Assembly: GCA_012513195.1 (NCBI GenBank) | Contig: JAAZCR010000025.1 | Span: 1-6,173, forward strand | Direction: 5' to 3' | Length of the DNA: 6,173 nucleotides | Source of the DNA: Bacilli bacterium | Lineage (GTDB): Bacteria; Bacillota_I; Bacilli_A; Haloplasmatales; Haloplasmataceae | In this document: in pieces, positions 1-5,243 of the stretch | How the letters are laid out: the number at the start of each line of letters is the position of its first letter | How positions within the stretch are numbered: the stretch's first letter is position 1 | Notes under the pieces: generated by a model | The model's database searches: none | Seen by the model: only the letters and a program-made list of their open reading frames with translations | What the model was told of the DNA's origin: nothing | Translations under genes and position numbers: made by a program

Positions 1-323
1 ATATATAACGATAATAACGCAATGATGACGATAACATCAAACATGAGGATGATTTCAAACCATAAAAATTTTTCGTTATAACTTTTATTCTCCTCTTGCG
101 TTTCCGATAATTGTGCTCTTCTTATCGCTTTTCGATATAGTAAGTGCAATAATACTTCATATACTATAACAACAACACTAGTAATAATCCAAATACTAAT
201 GTGAATGTATTTAAAATCATATTTGAAAAAGAAATCGACAAAAGCAACAAGACAAACAAACGTAAAGATTACTAATTGAGCGAGGAGATAATTAATAATA
301 TGCTTGGGTGGTATCTTTTTCAT
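1..323 (-). CDS. Small membrane protein of unknown function (3'-partial)
   Basis: An uninterrupted minus-strand frame starts at ATG 323-321 and runs off the left edge, showing 107 codons. A full AGGAGG ribosome binding site (329-334) lies 5 nt before the ATG, which makes the start convincing. The product begins MKKIPPKHIINYLL and has three hydrophobic stretches, at about residues 12-33, 42-62 and 86-107. Between the second and third is a charged segment (YRKAIRRAQLSETQEENKSY) that probably lies in the cytosol or at the membrane surface. I recognise no family motif and assign no function. It starts 17 bp after the stop of the AI-2E gene with no terminator between, so the two are probably co-transcribed. 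The C-terminus is outside the window, so the total length and helix number are unknown. The strong RBS and hydrophobic pattern make it very likely a real gene. Confidence 0.8.
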   Translation of the reverse strand, partial: MKKIPPKHIINYLLAQLVIFTFVCLVAFVDFFFKYDFKYIHISIWIITSVVVIVYEVLLHLLYRKAIRRAQLSETQEENKSYNEKFLWFEIILMFDVIVIIALLSLY

Positions 324-340
324 ATAATCCTCCTGAATCT

Positions 341-1432
341 TTATACCTCAGATCCTACTTCTAATTCATTTTTTGCACGTAATTCATTGTAATATTGGAA
401 TATCACTTTAATAATACCAGTTAGAGGAACCGCAAAGATAACTCCCATTACACCTAATAAACTTCCAAACCCCAATATTGCCGCTAATATGATTAACGGA
501 TGAATATCTAACTGCTTACTCATAATAACAGGTTGTAAAATATTACCTTCAATGAATTGAAAAACAAAATTCATAAGTAAGATATAGTACCAAGGTGTGT
601 TACCAGTAAGTAAAGAATATGTTACTGGTACGATTGCTGCAATCGTCGCACCAATATAAGGAATGATATTAGTTAAACCTACGATTATACCAAACAAGAT
701 GGCATAATCTAAGCCTATAACAGTATAACCGAGAATTGCGACTACCGCAATTCCAAACATGAGAATAATTTGGCCCCGAATATACAAACCTAGTGTTTCA
801 TTAATACGTTTAGTGATTTCAATGTAGTGTATTTGGAACTTCTTAGGTACAACATTGTATATGCCTTCACCGATTTCAGAATGATCTTTTAACATATAAA
901 AGAGGATAATCGGGCATAGTACAATAGTAAAAATGAAACTGGTAATGCGAGAAACTTGTGTTCCTGCGCTAACGATTGCGTTTGTTAAATACTTTTGAAT
1001 ACCTTCTTGAATTTGATTATAAATGTTTAACAAAGCTGGATGATCTTCTAAATGTAATTCTTCGATTCTTTGACGAAAACTTTCATAGATAGATGGAATC
1101 TTATTCAATACTAAGTCTTTAACTTGATCAATGACTAAAGGTGTAACAATCCATAGAATTACGCCAATGATGGAAAAAATAATGATATAAAGAATGGCGA
1201 CAATAATCCAGCGAGGTCTAATACCCTTTTCTTCTGCGTAAATTACTAGCGGATAAATAAGGAAGTTAATAAAGAAAGCAATAAGAAAAGGTATTAGCAC
1301 AGCGCGAAAAGCATCACGTACACTAGTGATAAAACCAGTAAATTGACTAAAGACGTAAAGACTTAGTAAAGATAGAGTGATGATGAGGAGGATCTTAATT
1401 ATTCTTGATAGTTTTTGATCAAATGTTAGCAT
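341..1432 (-). CDS. AI-2E family transporter (UPF0118/PF01594 type membrane protein)
   Basis: A polytopic membrane protein of 363 residues, a usual length for the AI-2E/PerM family. Hydrophobic segments lie at about residues 11-28, 43-66, 75-101, 163-181, 221-239, 243-273, 281-298 and 311-346. A long amphipathic stretch (about 102-160) separates the first three from the rest, as is typical of the family. Family signatures are YIRGQ (217-221), GLTNIIPYIGATIA (252-265), and the C-terminal stretch from EGNILQPVIM (295-304) through HPLIILAAILGFG and GVMGVIFAVPL. Members have been linked to autoinducer-2 export, Na+/H+ or small-solute transport, but most are uncharacterised, so the substrate here is unknown. 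Start choice: a GTG exists three codons upstream (1441-1439), but the AGGA at 1443-1446 would be only 1-2 nt from it; it is 10 nt from the ATG at 1432, so I use that ATG. The gene has its own promoter at 1464-1490 and lies 17 bp before the small membrane gene. Confidence 0.93.
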   Translation of the reverse strand: MLTFDQKLSRIIKILLIITLSLLSLYVFSQFTGFITSVRDAFRAVLIPFLIAFFINFLIYPLVIYAEEKGIRPRWIIVAILYIIIFSIIGVILWIVTPLVIDQVKDLVLNKIPSIYESFRQRIEELHLEDHPALLNIYNQIQEGIQKYLTNAIVSAGTQVSRITSFIFTIVLCPIILFYMLKDHSEIGEGIYNVVPKKFQIHYIEITKRINETLGLYIRGQIILMFGIAVVAILGYTVIGLDYAILFGIIVGLTNIIPYIGATIAAIVPVTYSLLTGNTPWYYILLMNFVFQFIEGNILQPVIMSKQLDIHPLIILAAILGFGSLLGVMGVIFAVPLTGIIKVIFQYYNELRAKNELEVGSEV

Positions 1433-1442
1433 ATCTCTCACA

Positions 1443-1446
1443 TCCT
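1443..1446 (-). promoter_or_regulatory. Ribosome binding site deciding the AI-2E gene start
   Basis: AGGA on the minus strand lies 10 nt before the ATG at 1432 and only about 1 nt before the in-frame GTG at 1441. The spacing favours the ATG. The site is weak compared with the AGGAGG and GGAGG sites elsewhere in the window. Confidence 0.5.
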
Positions 1447-1463
1447 AGCTTAATTCATTTAAA

Positions 1464-1490
1464 ATTATAACATAAAAACTTGATTGTCAC
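1464..1490 (-). promoter_or_regulatory. Sigma-A type promoter for the AI-2E gene
   Basis: On the minus strand, GTGACA (1490-1485, 5 of 6 to TTGACA) is followed after 15 bp by a perfect TATAAT (1469-1464). The -10 carries the extended TG motif (TGTTATAAT, 1472-1464), which can offset the short spacer. Predicted start of transcription is near 1457, giving a 5' leader of about 25 nt before the ATG at 1432. This is inferred from consensus match only. Confidence 0.7.
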
Positions 1491-1526
1491 ATCTTATAAC
1501 CAAACTTTTTTACAAATTTTTGTATA

Positions 1527-1555
1527 TTTACATCATGGTAGGGGGATGTTATAAT
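1527..1555 (+). promoter_or_regulatory. Strong sigma-A type promoter upstream of the 6S RNA gene (distal)
   Basis: TTTACA (1527-1532, 5 of 6) and a perfect TATAAT (1550-1555) are separated by exactly 17 bp, with an extended -10 TG at 1547-1548. This is the best promoter match in the window. Transcription would begin near 1562 and run into the 6S RNA gene, giving a precursor about 65-75 nt longer at the 5' end. No open reading frame with a plausible ribosome site follows, so the RNA gene is the only evident target. It diverges from the AI-2E promoter. Confidence 0.7.
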
Positions 1556-1594
1556 TGAGTTACCAAGAGAACCACCTTATCGTTTTAATACCAA

Positions 1595-1622
1595 TTCCGA
1601 ATTTAGTATGTTAAAATATAAT
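1595..1622 (+). promoter_or_regulatory. Proximal promoter of the 6S RNA gene
   Basis: A perfect TATAAT (1617-1622) sits about 7 nt before the expected 5' end of the 6S RNA. The -35 is poor: TTCCGA (1595-1600) at 16 bp matches TTGACA at only 3 of 6 positions. The placement of the -10 relative to the RNA fold is the main argument. It could be the main start site, or a minor one next to the stronger promoter upstream. Confidence 0.5.
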
Positions 1623-1628
1623 TAGAAA

Positions 1629-1820
1629 ATTACTTTTCCGCCGAGCTAGTGCGTAAGATTTAAACAAATCCGAACACCATATCATAAGGAGGTTGGGTAT
1701 ACAGTCCTCTGTGTTGAAAGCTCAACATTGATTGAGAATCCTAACGAGGCTGTCGAAACTTCCACCTGCACATACTGCGGGTTGATGTTAAAATCTACGG
1801 CTAGCTGGGCGGGTTTTATT
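1629..1820 (+). ncRNA. ssrS: 6S RNA (regulator of sigma-A RNA polymerase)
   Basis: 6S RNA mimics an open promoter and binds the housekeeping RNA polymerase holoenzyme. The sequence folds in the 6S pattern. A closing stem pairs 1638-1649 with 1801-1812 (one G/G mismatch) and continues as CGT 1652-1654 with ACG 1797-1799 and AGATTT 1656-1661 with AAATCT 1791-1796. A large central bubble follows, with a small hairpin on its 3' side (1765-1770 with 1776-1781). The apical arm pairs GGAGGTT (1688-1694) with AACTTCC (1757-1763) and ACAG-CCTC (1701-1709) with GAGGCTGT (1746-1753), and ends in a perfect TGTTGA/TCAACA hairpin (1712-1727). By eye, the stretch from GAGAATCC through GGCTGTCGAAACTTCCACCT to GCGGGTT parallels the 3' half of E. 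coli 6S RNA as I remember it. A U-rich tract (1814-1824) follows the closing stem. A 6S gene beside aspS also matches what I recall of B. subtilis. Ends are approximate; the symbol is the general one, as the Bacillus paralogues have separate names. Confidence 0.87.
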
Positions 1821-1898
1821 TTTACTACTTAATTTTGCATATTTTAATACTTATAATACACTATTTCTTAGTTTTTTTCTACATCTACAATAACATTG

Positions 1899-1942
1899 AG
1901 TAAAAACAAACACGAAAGAGCAAACTTAACTCTTCCGTGTTT
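1899..1942 (-). terminator. Rho-independent terminator of hisS-aspS, probably bidirectional
   Basis: An inverted repeat pairs 1908-1920 with 1930-1942 around a 9-nt loop. Read on the minus strand it is a 13-bp stem with one G-U pair, followed by a U-rich tract (TTTGTTTTTA), directly after the aspS stop. Read on the plus strand the same pair becomes an A/C mismatch but is followed by TTTTTT, so it could also stop readthrough from the convergent 6S gene. The AT-rich stretch 1826-1898 between the 6S RNA and this hairpin shows no gene or clear signal. Confidence 0.85.
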
Positions 1943-1946
1943 TTTC

Positions 1947-3713
1947 TTATTCTTCATCAACAGTTACTTTAATATGAAGTTCTTCTAATTGCTTAGTATC
2001 AACTTTCGATGGAGCATCGCTCATTAAGCAAGTAGCGGATTGTGTTTTTGGGAAGGCAATGACATCACGAATGTTTTCCGTATTAACTAAGAGCATGATG
2101 ATGCGGTCTAATCCTAAGGCAATGCCACCATGAGGTGGAGTACCATAACGGAATGCATCTAGTAAGAAACCAAAGCGTTTATATGCTTCTTCTTGAGTAA
2201 ATCCTAAAGCTGCAAACATTTGATTTTGGACTTCACGACGATGAATTCTGATTGAACCTCCACCTACTTCATAACCATTTAAAACAATGTCGTATGCTTG
2301 TGCTAAGCACTTCGCAGGGTCGCTTGTTAAATATGGTAAACTTTCTGGTTTGGGTGAAGTAAATGGATGATGCTTAGCGTAATAACGACCATCCTCAGGA
2401 CTGTATTCGAAAAGTTGAAAATCTACTACCCATAGGAAGTCATATACATCTTCATTGATGAGATTTAGTTCTTTACCAACTTGTTTACGTAAAGCTCCTA
2501 AAGCCGTACAACAAGTTTCAAACTCATCACTGACAAAGAGGAGTAAATCATTTTCTTCTACATTTAGACGCTTAATTAATGCTTGTTTTTCGTTATCAGT
2601 TAAGAACTTACTGAAAGAACCGTTAAATTCACCATTATTATATTTTAGATAAGCTAACCCTTTAGCATGATATTTCTTCGCTAAGTTCGTTAAACGGTCG
2701 ATTTCTTTGCGGGAATATTTATCAGCTGCATTCTTAACATTAATAGCTCTAATATCACCGTTATTTTCTAATACTTGCTTAAAAATCGAAAACTCAGTGT
2801 TTTCGAAAATGTCATTAAGTAGGACTAATTCTAATCCAAAGCGGCGGTCAGGTTTATCGCTACCATAGCGGCTCATCGCTTCGTAGTAACTTACACGATC
2901 AAAAGGAACTTTAATATCAATGCCCTTGATTTCTTTGAATATTTTCGCAAATAAGTTTTCAACGATAGTTTGGATTTCTTCAGCGGTTAAGAAGGACGTT
3001 TCAATATCGATTTGCGTAAACTCCGGTTGACGGTCCGCCCGTAAGTCTTCATCGCGGAAACAACGCGCAATTTGGAAGTAGCGTTCTAAACCAGCTACCA
3101 TACATAATTGTTTGAAGATTTGGGGAGATTGTGGTAAAGCATAAAACTCACCAGGATGCACCCGACTAGGCACTAAATAGTCACGTGCCCCTTCAGGTGT
3201 TGATTTTGTTAAAATTGGCGTTTCAACTTCAATAAAATCTAAACTACTTAAATAATTGCGAACAATTTGCATGACCTTTGAACGCACGATTAAATTTCGT
3301 TGCATCTTGGGTCTACGCAAGTCTAAATATCGATATTTTAAACGTGTATCTTCTAAAGCATCTGTATCATCTTGAATTAACATAGGTGGTGTTTCTGCTT
3401 CCGCTAAGATTTCTAATTCCGTTACCTTTACCTCAATATCGCCTGTAGGAAGATTGGGGTTTTTACTTTCCCGTTCAACAACTACTCCTTTGACACATAA
3501 AACATATTCATTCTTAATTTTTATCGCTGTTTCATAAAGCTGTTCATCAACTTCTTTAGGATTCACGACTAATTGGGTTACCCCATAGCGGTCACGTAAA
3601 TCGATGAATATAAGTCCACCAAGGTTACGCACCTTTTGAGCCCAACCTTTTAATTCAACAACTTGTCCAACATGTTCGATTCGTAACTCATTATTGTTAT
3701 GGGTACGATTCAT
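1947..3713 (-). CDS. aspS: Aspartate--tRNA ligase (AspRS), bacterial type
   Basis: A cytosolic class II synthetase that charges tRNA-Asp with aspartate using ATP. At 588 residues it is full length for the bacterial type. Domains in order: an N-terminal OB-fold for the anticodon (about 1-105, with GWAQKVRNLGGLIFIDLRDR), the catalytic core, the bacterial GAD insertion (about 285-420), and the C-terminal part of the core. Motif 1 is around FIEVETPIL (160-168). The flexible-loop region is TPEGARDYLVPSRVH (172-186). Motif 2 is FRDEDLRADRQPEFTQID (219-236), and motif 3 is GIALGLDR (530-537). KHHPFTSPKPES and YEVGGGSIRIH are also intact. Residue 31 is Leu, as in discriminating E. coli AspRS, not the His seen in some non-discriminating enzymes; this is suggestive only. 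ATG 3713 has a GGAGG site (3720-3724) 6 nt upstream, inside the last codons of hisS. The gene starts one base after hisS, so the two are probably translationally coupled and share the T-box. Confidence 0.98.
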   Translation of the reverse strand: MNRTHNNNELRIEHVGQVVELKGWAQKVRNLGGLIFIDLRDRYGVTQLVVNPKEVDEQLYETAIKIKNEYVLCVKGVVVERESKNPNLPTGDIEVKVTELEILAEAETPPMLIQDDTDALEDTRLKYRYLDLRRPKMQRNLIVRSKVMQIVRNYLSSLDFIEVETPILTKSTPEGARDYLVPSRVHPGEFYALPQSPQIFKQLCMVAGLERYFQIARCFRDEDLRADRQPEFTQIDIETSFLTAEEIQTIVENLFAKIFKEIKGIDIKVPFDRVSYYEAMSRYGSDKPDRRFGLELVLLNDIFENTEFSIFKQVLENNGDIRAINVKNAADKYSRKEIDRLTNLAKKYHAKGLAYLKYNNGEFNGSFSKFLTDNEKQALIKRLNVEENDLLLFVSDEFETCCTALGALRKQVGKELNLINEDVYDFLWVVDFQLFEYSPEDGRYYAKHHPFTSPKPESLPYLTSDPAKCLAQAYDIVLNGYEVGGGSIRIHRREVQNQMFAALGFTQEEAYKRFGFLLDAFRYGTPPHGGIALGLDRIIMLLVNTENIRDVIAFPKTQSATCLMSDAPSKVDTKQLEELHIKVTVDEE

Positions 3714-3714
3714 G

Positions 3715-4983
3715 CTATTCCTCCATTCTTTGTTTTAGATAAGAAATAATGTTATCGATGTTTATTTCTTCTTGTACTTGTGTTTTCATATTCTTAATGC
3801 TGACAACACCCCGTTGTAACTCTTCTTCACCAACAATAATGGTGAAGTTCGCATTAAGTTTATCCGCTTGCTTAAATTGAGCTTTAATTTTCCGTTCAAA
3901 GAAGTCTTTCTCAGCTTTAATGCCTGCTCGACGTAAATTCTCTAATAACGTAAACGCAAAGGTTCTTGTTTCATTCATCGCTACTATAAAGACCTCAACA
4001 TTATCTTTAGGGTCTACCTCGATACCTTCCTCTTCAATCGCTAGAATTAAACGATCCATTCCTAGCGCAAAGCCAACACCAGGAATTTCTGGTCCGCCAA
4101 TTTCACTTACGAGACCATCATATCTTCCTCCTCCACCAAGGGCAGTTTGACTACCAAAGCCAGGAATGGTAGATATGAATTCAAAAACAGTGTGGTTATA
4201 GTAATCAAGACCACGAACTAAATTATCATTAATTTCATACTTGATACCTAAACTATCTAAATCACGTAATACTTCCGCAAAGAAGACTTTAGCTTCATCT
4301 GTTAAATAATCGCGGATTTTGGGGGCACTCTTCATCGCTGGATGTTCACAGTCAACTTTACAATCTAATACTCTTAAAGGGTTTTGTTCAAGTCGACGTT
4401 TACAATCACTACACAACTCCTCTTTAACAGGTGTAAAATGTTCAATCAATGCTTTACGATAATTAACGCGACTTGCTTTATCACCTAATGTGTTAATAAC
4501 AACTTTGACATGTTTTAAGCCAATTTGTTCTAAGATATTAACCGCTAAACTAATAACTTCTGCATCGATCGTTGGATCATTACTACCTAATGCTTCTACA
4601 CCAAATTGGAAGAATTGGCGGCTTCTTCCCTTTTGCATGCGTTCGTAACGAAACATTGGTCCCATGTAATATAGTTTAGTTACCTGATTAAGTTCCGCAA
4701 ACATCTTGTTCTCAACATAGCTTCTGACCACACCTGCAGTCCCTTCAGGACGAAGCGTAATGGAACGATTACCTTTGTCTAAGAATGTGTACATTTCTTT
4801 ATTGACGATATCTGTAGATTCACCTACACCACGAACAAAGAGTTCGGTACTTTCAAAAATAGGTGTACGAATCTCCTTATAGTTATATAAAGCACAGGTT
4901 TTCCGGAAGATATCTTCTATATAATGCCATTTATGTACATCTTTAGGTAAAATATCATATGTACCTTTTGGTGTTTGAATCAT
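3715..4983 (-). CDS. hisS: Histidine--tRNA ligase (HisRS)
   Basis: A cytosolic, normally homodimeric class II synthetase that charges tRNA-His with histidine. From ATG 4983 it has 422 residues, typical of the family. Motif 1 lies around EIRTPIFE (37-44), motif 2 spans YYMGPMFRYERMQKGRSRQF (105-124) and ends at FGVEALG. The two HisRS-specific signatures are LVRGLDYY (255-262) and ALGGGGRYDGL (281-291). Motif 3 is GVGFALGMDR (302-311). An alpha/beta anticodon-binding domain (about 325-422) follows. Cysteines at 191, 194, 208 and 212 lie in the insertion domain; they could hold a metal, but that is not shown. Start choice: ATG 4992 (three codons upstream) abuts AAGGAG with no spacer, whereas ATG 4983 is 9 nt from it, and MIQTPKGTYDILP is a normal HisRS N-terminus. 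The gene is first in the operon with aspS and lies behind the T-box leader. Confidence 0.97.
   Translation of the reverse strand: MIQTPKGTYDILPKDVHKWHYIEDIFRKTCALYNYKEIRTPIFESTELFVRGVGESTDIVNKEMYTFLDKGNRSITLRPEGTAGVVRSYVENKMFAELNQVTKLYYMGPMFRYERMQKGRSRQFFQFGVEALGSNDPTIDAEVISLAVNILEQIGLKHVKVVINTLGDKASRVNYRKALIEHFTPVKEELCSDCKRRLEQNPLRVLDCKVDCEHPAMKSAPKIRDYLTDEAKVFFAEVLRDLDSLGIKYEINDNLVRGLDYYNHTVFEFISTIPGFGSQTALGGGGRYDGLVSEIGGPEIPGVGFALGMDRLILAIEEEGIEVDPKDNVEVFIVAMNETRTFAFTLLENLRRAGIKAEKDFFERKIKAQFKQADKLNANFTIIVGEEELQRGVVSIKNMKTQVQEEINIDNIISYLKQRMEE
3720..3724 (-). promoter_or_regulatory. Ribosome binding site of aspS embedded in the end of hisS
   Basis: GGAGG on the minus strand is formed by the last sense codons of hisS (ATG GAG GAA TAG) and is 6 nt before the aspS ATG. 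Ribosomes finishing hisS would sit on it, which suggests coupled translation and matched synthesis of the two enzymes. Confidence 0.8.
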
Positions 4984-4992
4984 TCTGATCAT

Positions 4993-4998
4993 CTCCTT
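4993..4998 (-). promoter_or_regulatory. Ribosome binding site deciding the hisS start
   Basis: AAGGAG on the minus strand is 9 nt from ATG 4983 and 0 nt from ATG 4992. Only the downstream ATG can be used efficiently with this site. It lies 11 nt after the T-run of the T-box terminator. Confidence 0.75.
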
Positions 4999-5009
4999 CT
5001 AAAAATATT

Positions 5010-5038
5010 AAAAAAGTCCTTAGATAAAATCTAAGGAC
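5010..5038 (-). terminator. Regulated terminator of the T-box leader
   Basis: GTCCTTAGAT (5038-5029) pairs perfectly with ATCTAAGGAC (5025-5016) around a TTT loop and is followed by six T (5015-5010) on the minus strand. The 5' arm overlaps the antiterminator partner CCTTAG, so the two structures exclude each other. It ends 27 nt before the hisS ATG. Confidence 0.93.
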
Positions 5039-5192
5039 GCTAAAAGCGCGGTGCCACCTTAGTTGCCTAATAAGGCCACCTCGAGTAAATATATCTCCAA
5101 AGTGTCTTCGCTAAATATTTATTAGGAGCTCTCAGCCTAAGACTCCATTCTCTGTAAATAAAGGGATTTAGCTACTCCTCTTTGTCATCGAT
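5010..5192 (-). promoter_or_regulatory. T-box leader controlling hisS-aspS (specifier GAC, Asp; overlapping CAC, His)
   Basis: A tRNA-sensing riboswitch: uncharged tRNA pairs with a specifier triplet in stem I and with the T-box, and stabilises an antiterminator. The T-box sequence AGGTGGCACCGCG is at 5059-5047. Stem I shows a kink-turn (GATGA 5189-5185 facing GGAGA), a lower helix CAAAG/CTTTG (5184-5180 with 5102-5098), a symmetric specifier loop AGGAGTA/GAAGACA (5179-5173 and 5109-5103), and an upper helix GCTAAAT/ATTTAGC (5172-5166 with 5116-5110). The conserved GGCTGAGAG (5137-5129) lies in the upper arm. Following the usual GAA-NNN-A pattern, the specifier is GAC (5106-5104), an Asp codon. 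CAC (5104-5102) overlaps it, but its last base is in the lower helix. A small stem III hairpin is at 5076-5065. The antiterminator pairs CTAAGG (5062-5057) with CCTTAG (5036-5031), competing with the terminator. The leader precedes hisS directly. Confidence 0.95.
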
Positions 5193-5239
5193 TATATTCA
5201 ATTATAATTAATTATAACTAAATATTGTAAACTTATCAA
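5191..5239 (-). promoter_or_regulatory. Promoter region of the hisS-aspS operon with three -10-like boxes
   Basis: TTGATA (5239-5234, 5 of 6) is followed after exactly 17 bp by TATAAT (5216-5211), placing a start near 5204, about 15 nt before the kink-turn of stem I. Two more perfect TATAAT hexamers follow at 5206-5201 and 5196-5191, each 10 bp on. TTTACA (5230-5225) is 19 bp from the second. The third box overlaps the start of the leader and has no good -35. The -35 lies 5 bp after the upstream nucleotidase stop and I see no terminator between, so readthrough from that gene may also enter the leader. Confidence 0.75.
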
Positions 5240-5243
5240 GAGG

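Noticed and set aside
1555..1614. Possible leader peptide (TTG start, 19 residues) downstream of the strong plus-strand promoter
   Set aside because: The TTG lies upstream of the predicted transcription start near 1562, and no proper Shine-Dalgarno sequence precedes it.
1629..1820. SRP RNA, tmRNA or RNase P RNA as alternatives for the structured RNA
   Set aside because: The SRP helix 8 signature, a tRNA-like end with tag frame, and the RNase P conserved cores are absent on both strands, while the bubble-and-arm fold fits 6S RNA.
1629..1820. 6S RNA encoded on the minus strand
   Set aside because: The fold is nearly symmetric under complementing, but the -10 box, the 3' U-rich tract and the GAGAATCC / TTCCACCT / GCGGGTT similarities all fit the plus strand.
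1826..1898. AT-rich stretch with TATAAT-like words between 6S RNA and the aspS terminator
   Set aside because: No -35 at suitable spacing on either strand and no reading frame or stable hairpin.
2455..2652. Plus-strand reading frame of 65 codons inside aspS
   Set aside because: It lies opposite a highly conserved synthetase, has serine- and leucine-rich antisense composition and no ribosome site or family motif. It is a shadow frame.
3920..4150. Plus-strand reading frame of 76 codons inside hisS
   Set aside because: Antisense shadow over motif 3 and the HisRS GGGGRYDG region; the Pro-rich end is the complement of the Gly-rich motif.
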